Positions 1-7,383 are shown, counted from the first letter of the stretch. The stretch is DNA of 11,835 nucleotides from Candidatus Gastranaerophilales bacterium (GCA_944325615.1 CALVAU010000162.1:1-11835); one strand, 5' to 3'. Notes: generated from the sequence alone by a model not told the origin. A program made the numbers and translations.

Positions 1-629
1 TGCAATCAAAGCTTGCAGATACAATTATTGTCGCGACCGATGATGAGAGAATTTATGATGCAGTGAAGGCTTTTGGCGGTGAGGTTGAAATGACTTCAAT
101 TAATCATAAGTGCGGATCAGACCGAATTAAAGAAGTTGTGCTAAGACATCCTGAAATTGATTATATCGTGAATTTGCAAGGAGATGAACCTTTGATAGAG
201 CCTTCAGCTATAGATGAAGTTATTAAAAATGTAAAAGAGGACAATCTTGCCGATATTTCGACTTTAGTCAGAGTATTAAATGAAGAAAAAGAAATAAATA
301 ATCCAAATTTGGTTAAATGTGTAAGAGACAATAACGGATTTGCTTTATACTTTTCTCGTTCAAAAATCCCATACGAAAGAAATCCTATAAGCGGGAATTT
401 CTATGGTCATCTTGGAATTTATGGATACAAACGAGATGCTTTAATTAAGATGACATCGTTGCCTCAGACTCCGCTTGAAAAAACAGAAAGCTTAGAACAA
501 TTGAGAGCTTTAGAAAATGGTATGAAAATTATAACTTCAATAGTTGATTTTGTACCTGTTGGTATTGACACAGCTGAGGATTTGGAAAAATTTAAATCAA
601 TTGTTGAAGCAAGAATGTGCGAAAATTAA
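1..629 (+). CDS. kdsB: 3-deoxy-manno-octulosonate cytidylyltransferase (CMP-Kdo synthetase), 5'-truncated by window edge
   Basis: The enzyme activates Kdo with CTP to give CMP-Kdo, the donor for the inner core of lipopolysaccharide; it is cytosolic. The reading frame is open from the first in-frame codon at position 3, so the gene begins upstream of the window; 208 residues are visible of a family length near 245-250. The missing part should hold the N-terminal nucleotide-binding loop. Visible family blocks, in order, are IVATDDERI, FGGEVEMTS followed by HKCGSDRI, NLQGDEPLI, the YFSRSKIPYER segment, GIYGYKRD, and a C-terminal LEKTESLEQLRALENG with GIDTAEDLE. The common HxSGTDR block is HKCGSDR here, a conservative variant. 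An internal GTG at 63 is not the start, because strong KdsB similarity continues upstream of it. The gene indicates an LPS-bearing outer membrane. No clear terminator follows. Confidence 0.95.
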   Translation, partial: QSKLADTIIVATDDERIYDAVKAFGGEVEMTSINHKCGSDRIKEVVLRHPEIDYIVNLQGDEPLIEPSAIDEVIKNVKEDNLADISTLVRVLNEEKEINNPNLVKCVRDNNGFALYFSRSKIPYERNPISGNFYGHLGIYGYKRDALIKMTSLPQTPLEKTESLEQLRALENGMKIITSIVDFVPVGIDTAEDLEKFKSIVEARMCEN

Positions 630-681
630 ATAAAAACTCTAAATTAGAACAAATTTTCCACCTAAAGTATAAAAAAAGTAC

Positions 682-710
682 TTGCAATTTTTTGTAAATT
701 AGGTTAATAT
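682..710 (+). promoter_or_regulatory. Predicted sigma70-type promoter of rpaB
   Basis: TTGCAA (682-687) is followed after exactly 17 bases by TAATAT (705-710), a near-consensus -35/-10 pair. Initiation near 717 would give a leader of about 90 nt before the rpaB ATG at 808. The spacer contains TTTGTAAA (691-698), which on the minus strand is TTTACAAA, matching one repeat of the cyanobacterial HLR1 element bound by RpaB; the second repeat is poor. Confidence 0.6.
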
Positions 711-807
711 AACGTTATAAAAATTTAAAAAAGTATATATTTTGTAATAATTATATATGTTTTAATTGAGGTGTTAGATTTTATTTAAGTAAGGAAAAGA
801 AAAAATT

Positions 808-1557
808 ATGACTGAAAATGCTGAATTACAAAATGAAACAGATGATCGTCAACGAATTTTGTTAGCTGATGACGAAGCTAGTATTAGACGCATTTTGGAA
901 ACACGCTTAAAAATGGCAGGTTATGATGTTTATACAGCAGCTGATGGTGAGGAAGCTGTAGCAGCATTTAATAAGTATAATCCTGATTTGGTAGTATTAG
1001 ATGTAATGATGCCTAAAATGGATGGTTATGGCGTTACTCGTGAAATCAGAAGAACTGCAGATGTTCCGATTATTATATTAACAGCTTTAGGTGATGTATC
1101 AGAAAGAATAACTGGTCTTGAGTTAGGTGCTGATGATTATGTTATCAAGCCGTTTTCACCAAAGGAATTGGAAGCTCGTGTAAAGGCAGTTTTGAGACGT
1201 ACAAATAACAGAGAGTCCGTAACTCCAGCAGGTAAAGTTACTAAAAATGTTATTACAACTGGTAATATAAAAATTGATACTGCTCGTCGTCAAGTATTTA
1301 GAAAAAATGAAAGAATTCGTTTGACAGGAATGGAATTCAGCTTATTAGAATTGCTTGTAAATAATTCAGGACAAGCTTTTTCAAGAAACGAAATTTTGCA
1401 ACATGTATGGGCTTATCCGCCAGATCATCGTATTGATACAAGGGTTGTTGATGTTCATATTTCAAGATTACGTTCAAAATTGGAATCTGATCCGGCAAAT
1501 CCAGAGTTAATATTGACAGCTCGTGGAATCGGGTATATGTTTCAAAGAATAAGTTAA
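808..1557 (+). CDS. rpaB: OmpR-family response regulator, RpaB/Ycf27 type
   Basis: A DNA-binding two-component response regulator of 249 residues. The receiver domain (about residues 16-128) has the acidic pair D21-D22, the phosphoacceptor D65 in VVLDVMMPKMDGYG, T92 and K114 (VIKPFSPKELEAR). The C-terminal OmpR/PhoB winged helix (about 148-248) carries RLTGMEFSLLELL, DTRVVDVHISRLRSKLE and ends LTARGIGYMFQRIS. The blocks ASIRRILETRL, GLELGADDY and the final GYMFQRI match cyanobacterial RpaB much more closely than generic PhoB or OmpR. In cyanobacteria RpaB works with the kinase NblS and controls high-light and redox genes through HLR1 sites; here its targets are unknown. The ATG at 808 is preceded by a purine-rich AAGGAAAAG. 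The gene is monocistronic in appearance, with its own promoter and terminator. The first 13 or so residues are a non-conserved extension. Confidence 0.95.
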   Translation: MTENAELQNETDDRQRILLADDEASIRRILETRLKMAGYDVYTAADGEEAVAAFNKYNPDLVVLDVMMPKMDGYGVTREIRRTADVPIIILTALGDVSERITGLELGADDYVIKPFSPKELEARVKAVLRRTNNRESVTPAGKVTKNVITTGNIKIDTARRQVFRKNERIRLTGMEFSLLELLVNNSGQAFSRNEILQHVWAYPPDHRIDTRVVDVHISRLRSKLESDPANPELILTARGIGYMFQRIS

Positions 1558-1576
1558 TTAAGTTTAGATAGTTAAT

Positions 1577-1600
1577 AAAAGCCCCTAAGGGGGCTTTTTT
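1577..1600 (+). terminator. Rho-independent terminator of rpaB
   Basis: The stem GCCCC (1581-1585) pairs with GGGGC (1590-1594) around the loop TAAG. Flanking AAAA/TTTT pairs extend the stem, which is followed by a T tract ending at 1600. It lies 20 nt after the rpaB stop and only 20 nt before the ATG of the next gene. Confidence 0.9.
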
Positions 1601-1619
1601 AGTGAAAGATCGGTGTTAA

Positions 1620-2039
1620 ATGGCTTTAAGACTTAATAATATATCTCCAAAGTATATTATATTTATACTTATTTTACTTTTGATTGTAGGAGTCATAACT
1701 TGTACAACTTCTTATAAATCTGAAAAATTGATTTGTAATTTAGAAAAACATAGCTGTTTTGTTGAGAGATATACTTATTATTTTACGAAAAATACTGTCT
1801 TTTTAATAAACACAGATGATATTGAAGATGTAGTAGTTAAAAAAAAGACTGAATCAGTAAGAAGAAATAGACGTTATAGCTCCCTAAAAATATATAGTCC
1901 TGCTTTTTTGAAGAATAATGGATTTGAAGAAGATATATTTAACGGTAAATATAGAAAATATTCTGAAGCAGAAGCTAAAGTAGAAGAAATAAAACGAAAA
2001 CTGGATTCTGGTGCAAATATAATAGAGATTAGTAGATAA
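1620..2039 (+). CDS. Small single-pass membrane protein, unknown function
   Basis: I do not recognise this 139-residue protein. Residues about 11-28 form one very hydrophobic segment (YIIFILILLLIVGVI), likely a signal anchor, followed by a soluble region that would lie outside the cytoplasm. That region has two cysteines a few residues apart (ICNLEKHSC), a beta-rich stretch with alternating hydrophobic residues (TVFLINTDDIEDVVVKKK) and a charged helical C-terminus. The pattern may be a small PH-like or other beta domain, but that is a guess. The ATG at 1620 is the only methionine in the protein, so no other ATG start is available; the ribosome site is weak (GTGAAAGATCGG). It starts directly after the rpaB terminator, which leaves no room for a separate promoter between them. 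Confidence 0.6.
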   Translation: MALRLNNISPKYIIFILILLLIVGVITCTTSYKSEKLICNLEKHSCFVERYTYYFTKNTVFLINTDDIEDVVVKKKTESVRRNRRYSSLKIYSPAFLKNNGFEEDIFNGKYRKYSEAEAKVEEIKRKLDSGANIIEISR

Positions 2040-2062
2040 TTTATAGTTAAATATAAAAATTC

Positions 2063-2090
2063 TAGACAAAAAATATTTTTGTGTTAATAT
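2063..2090 (+). promoter_or_regulatory. Possible promoter of tRNA-His
   Basis: TAGACA (2063-2068) and TAATAT (2085-2090) are separated by 16 bases, with the tRNA starting about 20 bases downstream of the -10. The spacing suits a stable-RNA promoter, although the -35 differs from TTGACA at two positions. Confidence 0.4.
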
Positions 2091-2109
2091 AAATATGTAG
2101 GAAATACAT

Positions 2110-2186
2110 GGCGCCAGTCGTCAAGCGGTTAAGACCTCGGATTGTGGTTCCGATATGCATGGGTTCGAATCCCATCTGGCGCCCCA
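2110..2186 (+). tRNA. tRNA-His (anticodon GTG)
   Basis: The full cloverleaf can be folded by hand. The acceptor stem is GCGCCAG (2111-2117) with CTGGCGC (2176-2182). The anticodon stem TCGGA/TCCGA encloses the loop TTGTGGT with anticodon GTG at 2144-2146. The T arm is ATGGG-TTCGAAT-CCCAT (2159-2175). The extra G at 2110 faces C73 (2183), the G-1:C73 pair that identifies bacterial tRNA-His to histidyl-tRNA synthetase. CCA is encoded at 2184-2186. It is a single gene, not part of a tRNA cluster in this window. Confidence 0.97.
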
Positions 2187-2198
2187 TTTATTAAATTT

Positions 2199-2218
2199 GA
2201 CCCTTCGGGGTCTTTTTT
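2199..2218 (+). terminator. Rho-independent terminator after tRNA-His
   Basis: GACCC (2199-2203), a TTCG tetraloop and GGGTC (2208-2212) are followed by six T. The UUCG loop closed by C-G is unusually stable. It ends the short tRNA transcript and separates it from the large gene downstream. Confidence 0.88.
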
Positions 2219-2371
2219 AGTGCAAAATAATTAATATGCAGAGGAAATTTTTACCTTTTCCATGTTGTTTGTTGTATGTGTATTTATAGATTAAAAAATA
2301 TTAAGAAATAAAGATATTTATTCAAGAATTTTTAAAAACTTCCCGATACCTAAAATATATTTTTAATTTGC

Positions 2372-2379
2372 AAAAGGTG
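2372..2379 (+). promoter_or_regulatory. Ribosome binding site fixing the start of the large gene at 2386
   Basis: AAAAGGTG lies 6 bases before the ATG at 2386. A TTG at 2368 is in frame upstream but lies before this site and has no ribosome site of its own, so the ATG is preferred. Confidence 0.6.
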
Positions 2380-2385
2380 TGCAGG

Positions 2386-5300
2386 ATGACAGATTACAGT
2401 GTACAACAGCAAAAGATAATAAGCCAATACAGGCAGTCAAAGAATCTTGGCTTTGTTATATCAGATGACGAGGTCGTATCAATAATGCAAAAAGAAATGA
2501 AAAAGACCGGCAAAGTCTATCCTGGATTTGAAAATCTTGCTGTATCTAAAAAATGTAATAAAGAAGCTAAAAAAACAAATTTGCCAACACCACTAGCCGC
2601 CAATAATAATCTGTTTAATTCAGGAGGTGAAAAAGACTTATCCGTAGGTGTGACACTGGAACGTACTAAAAACGATTATGCAACCCTTACCCCAACTCAG
2701 TCTCAAGCTGACGCGATAAACTTTTTAAAAGATATAACAACTGAAGCGGATACAATAGTCACAGAAAGGGATAAGGAATCAGGCGTTTTATCATCTGTAG
2801 TAAATACGTGGCAAGAAGTATTTAATAAGGAATACGCAAAAACAACAGTAAAAAACGAAATAACAAAAACAAAACAAGACCTGATACAACTAGAAAAAGC
2901 ATCAAAAGGCGAGCTAATCGCATACGATTTTCTAGGTGAACCAATAGTTCAAACATTTGAAGAAACCTTTAAAAAAACAAGAGGAGTAGAGTTTAACGAA
3001 AAGAATATTCAGGATTGTCAAAAAAAAGCACAAGACTATGCACAATTAAAAACAGCCGTAGAAATGATTAATAAGACAAAAGAAAACCTTTCCTTTTCAA
3101 CAAAAGGCAATGTTACAAGTCAAATGAATCCTGAAAACGCATCAAGAGCAATAATAGATGCGTTTAAACTAGCAGGTGTAAATTCAAAAGAAGAAATAAA
3201 CAAAACCCTAAAAGATATAAATGAGAAATATAAAGACCATCCTGATGTAAAAAAATACGGAGGAAATTTTAGGCTTGCAAAAAATAAGCAAGGAAAATAT
3301 GTAATTTATCGAACAGCTCAAAACGGATTGCCTGCAGAAGCAACAAATGAAGAATTAAAACTAATCGCAAAAGAAATGAGTACGCGATTAGATAAATCTT
3401 TAGCGACAGCACTAGGGGTAGAGTATAAAGAAAATGCAACAGTAGAAGAGCTATCAGTACTTACCCAAAACACTTTAGAAAAATACCAAAAAGATTATGA
3501 AGAAAGCTTTAAAAAAGCATATGGCAAAAAAGATTTAAAATTATTATCAGAAGAATACGTCCAAAAACAACAACAAGGTGTAGCCAATATAGAAATGGGC
3601 TTAAATATAGTATCAATGGCCTTGATGGTTGTACCAGGGGGAGCTGTCGCAACAAGCGGATGGGCGCTAAAAGGTGCAGTAGCATTAAAAGGAACAGCCA
3701 CAGGCGCAAAAGTTGTAAAAGGCTTAAGTCTGGTAGATAAAGCTAAAAAAGGAGTAAAAATAGCACAAACTTTACAAAAAGCACAACAAGTAGCATCCCC
3801 TGTAATTATGGCGAATATGACTTTACGTCCGACAGAATTGTTGGAACAATTATCTTCAGAAAATGGAATGAGTGTAGAAGAATGGCAATCTTGGGGTGAA
3901 GGGGTATTACAAAATAGTGTATATATGGCAGCAGGTATGGGCGCAAGTAAAATAGCAGAACAGGGCGCTGCAATGTATAAGACAAAAGCACTTGTAAAAA
4001 CTCTAAAACAGACAGGTAAAAGTGCAGATGAAATCGTAGCAATGGTAAAAGCAAATCCTGTAAAATTTCCAAATGAAATAGTAAAAAGTTTCAAAAAAAT
4101 AGATACTCTCGCTAAGACCTTACAAGTGTCAAGTGAAGTTGCATTAGATATTTCAAGTACGTATTTATTGAATAAAGTAATGGGAAATGGCGATGTAACA
4201 AAACAAGATTGGATAAATTCAGTTGCCTTTGCAATATCAGGCGGAGTATTGCAAAAGCAGTTTGCACATTTAAATACAGAATCAAAAGTAAAATACATCC
4301 ATGATGCTTTTAAAGAATATGGTGTGACTAAAGAAGAAGCCAAAAGTATTCTAAAGACAATGGATGAAATTACTGAAGGTAAAATCAGAGCTAAGGAGAC
4401 AAAAGATAGCGATTTAGATTTAATAGAAGTCAAAAACTCTGCTGAGTTAAAAAATAGAAAAATGATATTGGAAAAAGTTAATTCGTTAGAACCTGAATAT
4501 CTAAAGGCTATTAAGCTAACATTGGGTAAAAAATATTTTGCTGAAATTCCATGGGAAATTTTTATTCCAGATAATGCAAGTTCTTCTGATATTAAACAAA
4601 TTGTAGCTGAGCTTTATGACTCTTCAAAATATTTTTCTAGATTATCAATAAGTGAACAAAGATATGGTAAGAATTTTGTTTGGGCAAGAAAAGTAAATTC
4701 TATTGCTAATAATGCGACTCAGCAAATTCTTCAAAGCTGTGATATAGAAAATGTTCTTGCTTTCATTGCTGATGGATACAAAAATATAGATACAAGAAAA
4801 AATGTTGGATTGGATGAGGTAGGTAGATTAAGGGAAGATTTTGATCCTGAAGAACCCCGAGTTAAAGGAGATGTTGTGACTACTCGGTTCTCAAAAGAAA
4901 AGAATTTGTATGCAGAATATGCAGATAGATTGTATGAATTGAATATATTAAGTGATGATGGCGCACCGGAAATGCATAAGAAAAGACGTAAACAATGCAA
5001 ATATTCTGCTTTGATAGTAGAAGATACAATAAGGTCTGGAAGCGTTCATGATATAAAACTTTTTAAATCTGATATAAATGCAAATTATGAAAATCTAAAA
5101 CCTTTATTTAATAAAGTTAAAAATGGAGAAGCTCTATCCAAGAAAGATATAGAAGTTGCAAATGATAATATCGCTGAACTTTATTATAGAATTGCAAATT
5201 TCTGTCCATACGAAAGAGGAACTAATGGAATTGCTGATATATTTATGAGAAGTATGTATAAAGCTTTGAATATAGATTTACCGCCATTAAGAAAAGGGGT

Positions 5301-5388
5301 TAGTCTTGATTTAGAATCATTTTGTGTTGATTTAGAAAATTATAAAAGAAATTGGAAATCCTTTTTTGAAAAAATGATAGTTACCTAA
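2386..5388 (+). CDS. Very large mosaic protein of unknown function, toxin- or effector-like layout, probably missing its original C-terminus
   Basis: I do not recognise this 1000-residue protein. It has no Sec signal peptide. Residues 1-70 are polar and helical, with an early conserved-looking block MQKEMKKTGKVYPGFENLAV. Residues about 80-395 are Lys/Glu-rich and probably coiled or helical. Residues about 399-450 (MGLNIVSMALMVVPGG, then Gly/Ala-rich repeats of short hydrophobic runs), 510-530 and 585-628 are hydrophobic enough for membrane hairpins. From about residue 686 the protein is of a different kind, with a C-terminal block FCPYERGTNGIADIFMRS (939-956) and GVSLDLESF. Valine codon use changes sharply at that point (GTA before, GTT after), suggesting a joined C-terminal domain. 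The layout of helical carrier, hydrophobic middle and variable end resembles polymorphic toxins or secreted effectors, but this is inference. Sequence beyond the stop continues it in another frame, so the present stop is probably secondary. Confidence 0.75.
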   Translation: MTDYSVQQQKIISQYRQSKNLGFVISDDEVVSIMQKEMKKTGKVYPGFENLAVSKKCNKEAKKTNLPTPLAANNNLFNSGGEKDLSVGVTLERTKNDYATLTPTQSQADAINFLKDITTEADTIVTERDKESGVLSSVVNTWQEVFNKEYAKTTVKNEITKTKQDLIQLEKASKGELIAYDFLGEPIVQTFEETFKKTRGVEFNEKNIQDCQKKAQDYAQLKTAVEMINKTKENLSFSTKGNVTSQMNPENASRAIIDAFKLAGVNSKEEINKTLKDINEKYKDHPDVKKYGGNFRLAKNKQGKYVIYRTAQNGLPAEATNEELKLIAKEMSTRLDKSLATALGVEYKENATVEELSVLTQNTLEKYQKDYEESFKKAYGKKDLKLLSEEYVQKQQQGVANIEMGLNIVSMALMVVPGGAVATSGWALKGAVALKGTATGAKVVKGLSLVDKAKKGVKIAQTLQKAQQVASPVIMANMTLRPTELLEQLSSENGMSVEEWQSWGEGVLQNSVYMAAGMGASKIAEQGAAMYKTKALVKTLKQTGKSADEIVAMVKANPVKFPNEIVKSFKKIDTLAKTLQVSSEVALDISSTYLLNKVMGNGDVTKQDWINSVAFAISGGVLQKQFAHLNTESKVKYIHDAFKEYGVTKEEAKSILKTMDEITEGKIRAKETKDSDLDLIEVKNSAELKNRKMILEKVNSLEPEYLKAIKLTLGKKYFAEIPWEIFIPDNASSSDIKQIVAELYDSSKYFSRLSISEQRYGKNFVWARKVNSIANNATQQILQSCDIENVLAFIADGYKNIDTRKNVGLDEVGRLREDFDPEEPRVKGDVVTTRFSKEKNLYAEYADRLYELNILSDDGAPEMHKKRRKQCKYSALIVEDTIRSGSVHDIKLFKSDINANYENLKPLFNKVKNGEALSKKDIEVANDNIAELYYRIANFCPYERGTNGIADIFMRSMYKALNIDLPPLRKGVSLDLESFCVDLENYKRNWKSFFEKMIVT

Positions 5389-5826
5389 ATAAATCAAATA
5401 CCCCAAAAGTATTGAATACTGAAGATGATATATTGATTAATAGCGCGCAAACTGAAAATCCAGCAGAAACTGTTGCTTTAAAAATTCAAGAAAAATGGCA
5501 GCAATCAGATATTAATACAAGTGTAGAAAATAAAGCTATAGATTTTTTTGATATAGATAATGAAGCAGATTTAAGAACTTGAGTTATAGATATTAATGGT
5601 GATCTAACATCACTAATACTATCAGGCAAATTAAAAGAAAAACTTCCTCAACATTATAAAGAATTAGAGAATAAATATGCTCAAATCTGGTGGAGAACAG
5701 AATGAAATAACTATAATGAATCAGACTCCAATTGCATTTGTATATTCTGCATCAAAAACTTATCAAGGGAAATACCTTTTCTCAATGAAAAATAGTCCGT
5801 TAAAACGTATAATTATATTCCCATAA
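5389..5826 (+). pseudogene. Broken 3' remainder of the large gene (two frameshifts and one in-frame stop)
   Basis: This stretch has no intact gene but keeps coding character. Frame +3, open through the A6 run at 5369-5374, gives NDSYLNKSNTPKVLNTEDD and continues to a TGA at 5580-5582. Adding one A to that run would fuse it to the 1000-residue upstream protein just before its last few residues. After the TGA the same frame stays open to 5705 (blocks NGDLTSLILSGKLKEKLPQ, HYKELENKYAQ). A second shift to frame +1 around 5670-5700 then yields LKSGGEQNEITIMNQTPIA and YQGKYLFSMKNSPLKRI up to TAA at 5824-5826. The 49-codon piece from ATG 5677 could be mistaken for a gene but has no ribosome site. The best reading is a decaying C-terminal extension of about 150 residues. 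A rare sequencing error could explain one lesion, not all three. Confidence 0.65.
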
Positions 5827-5898
5827 TCACACTGTTAATATATAGATGAGGAAATTATAGATAGTTAGGAGTTATTAAAAGATTTGGGATGTTATGAT

Positions 5899-7260
5899 TT
5901 AACAATATTTTTTGTATAATTCATCTTTAATTTCATCCATATTTTCATCATCTAATTTTAAATAAAAATTGCGAGCCTTATTATTAGGATAGATTTTTTT
6001 AGGATTAAAACCCGTTATATATAAACCTTTTAAACTCTTAACTCGACTCAGGGCAACATAAACTTGTCCAGGAGAAAAAGATGATGCACAATCAATGACA
6101 ATTTCATCAAAAGTCATACCTTGTGATTTGTGGATAGTTATTGCATAGGCAAGTTTCAATGGCAATTGAAATCTTGTAGCTTTAACTGTATCATTTTCAA
6201 TTAGTTCAAATAAGCAACTGCTTATTTTTTTTGTAATTCCGTTATCAAATTTTACAACTGCATAACTTTTAGCTAATTTAGTAACATAACCGCATGAACC
6301 ATTAATCAAACCAGACTTAAAATCAGCATTTATTAATAACATAACTCGACAACCAACTTTAAGATTTAGAGTGTATTCGGCTTGAAAATAATTATTCATC
6401 TCATAAAATACTTTCTTCTTATATTTTTCTTTATTTTCAATGCTTTCAGGAACGAGAATATTATCATATGCTTTATATGTATATACTGGTGTTGATAATT
6501 CATTTAATTTCTCATTATTAAAGCGTTTCGTTTGTATTTTTTTAGGAAATAAATGTAATTTGTTATTAATTTCAGAACTTTCATCTATAAATCTCTTAGA
6601 TATAAGCTCCATGTCTTTTTCTGTAATTTTCCCTAATCGTAAATTACAAAGTGTTTTGGTAAACTTAGGATCTTTTTGTCTATATATTTTAGTTAATACA
6701 ATATTTTTTAAATTTAAGTTAGACCAAACTGAAGATTCAAAACAAAAGAGTGTTTTTCGTGGGTAATAACTAATATCAATTGCATTTGCTACAGGTGGTA
6801 ATTGTAGGAAATCGCCTATTAAGACAAGTTGAATACCTCCAAATGGCAAATTATTCCCTCTTACCGCTTGAAAAAGTTCATCTAGATATTCAAAATGATA
6901 TGCAGAAAGCATCGAAATTTCATCTATTGCTAATATTTTACAGTTTTTAATACGCCTTTTAGCTTGACCGACGGCACCAAAATTTGAGTTTAAAAATTCT
7001 TTAATTAAATCTTGCACGTTTCTGTCCATACAATCTACACCAGCCCAAGAATGAATTGTTTGACCTCCAATGTTTACGGCTGAAATTCCTGTTGTACTGG
7101 TTAGTGAAAGAATTTCTTTGTAATATTCTTTTAATTTACGCAGAATATAACTTTTGCCGGTTCCTGCAAATCCGGTTATAAACAAGTTTTCACGATTGTT
7201 TAATAAATTTATTATTTTATTAAATTCATTATTATTAGATGAGGGGAATGTTTTCATCAT
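5899..7260 (-). CDS. PIF1-family SF1B DNA helicase
   Basis: An ATP-dependent 5'-3' DNA helicase of 453 residues. Motif I is GFAGTGKS (30-37); motif Ia covers TSTTGISAVNIGG with QTIHSWAGV (54-75), typical of PIF1; motif II is IDEIS (D113-E114); motif III is GDFLQLPPV (149-157). Later come a GCRVMLLIN block, NGSCGYV, motif V in AITIHKSQGMTFDEIVIDC and motif VI VYVALSRVKSLKGLYITGF. All catalytic motifs are intact. The length is close to a minimal bacterial PIF1 core, with no extra nuclease or RNase-H-like domain. PIF1 enzymes resolve G-quadruplexes and R-loops and help replication; in bacteria they are often carried by mobile or accessory regions. I chose ATG 7260 because AAGGAT sits 5 bases upstream; a TTG at 7287 is less likely. 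It stands alone on its strand, divergent from the next gene. Confidence 0.95.
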   Translation of the reverse strand: MMKTFPSSNNNEFNKIINLLNNRENLFITGFAGTGKSYILRKLKEYYKEILSLTSTTGISAVNIGGQTIHSWAGVDCMDRNVQDLIKEFLNSNFGAVGQAKRRIKNCKILAIDEISMLSAYHFEYLDELFQAVRGNNLPFGGIQLVLIGDFLQLPPVANAIDISYYPRKTLFCFESSVWSNLNLKNIVLTKIYRQKDPKFTKTLCNLRLGKITEKDMELISKRFIDESSEINNKLHLFPKKIQTKRFNNEKLNELSTPVYTYKAYDNILVPESIENKEKYKKKVFYEMNNYFQAEYTLNLKVGCRVMLLINADFKSGLINGSCGYVTKLAKSYAVVKFDNGITKKISSCLFELIENDTVKATRFQLPLKLAYAITIHKSQGMTFDEIVIDCASSFSPGQVYVALSRVKSLKGLYITGFNPKKIYPNNKARNFYLKLDDENMDEIKDELYKKYC

Positions 7261-7383
7261 GTAAATCCTTATATCCAATGAAAACAATTAAATTTATTTT
7301 TTGCTACAAAAGTAATAAAAATTTACATTATCATATTTCTATTTGAATTAGCAAAAATTATTTTGTTCTGATTTATTAAAGAT
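7261..7383. other. Divergent intergenic region between PIF1 helicase and the small CheD-like candidate
   Basis: This 123-base AT-rich spacer must carry promoters in both directions. TTTACA (7322-7327) could be a -35 for the + strand gene, but no good -10 follows at 16-18 bases. I see no inverted repeat strong enough to call an operator. Confidence 0.4.
7265..7270 (-). promoter_or_regulatory. Ribosome binding site deciding the helicase start
   Basis: Read on the minus strand, AAGGAT precedes the doubled ATG ATG at 7260/7257. Spacing is 4-5 bases to the first ATG and 7-8 to the second; either could serve. Confidence 0.5.

Noticed and set aside
1513..1541. TTGACA-N17-TATGTT as a definite internal promoter
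   Set aside because: The bases encode conserved RpaB residues (LTARGIGYM), so the match may be chance; it is kept only as a possibility in the terminator finding.
2110..2220. tRNA-His as an attachment site for an integrated element
   Set aside because: I found no second copy of the tRNA 3' end in the window and no integrase or recombinase gene.
3495..4433. Long open frame of about 312 codons on the minus strand inside the large gene
   Set aside because: It lies wholly antisense to a stronger coding frame, gives a Ser/Phe/Ile/Cys-rich composition typical of a mirror of A-rich codons, and has no ribosome site or family motif.
5580..5582. In-frame TGA read as an amino acid (alternative code or selenocysteine)
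   Set aside because: Other genes here do not use internal TGA, some end in TGA normally (for example the gene ending at 9421), and a single TGA next to two frameshifts is better explained by decay.
5677..5826. Free-standing 49-codon gene starting at ATG 5677
   Set aside because: No ribosome site or promoter precedes it, and its sequence reads better as the last part of the frameshifted tail of the large gene.
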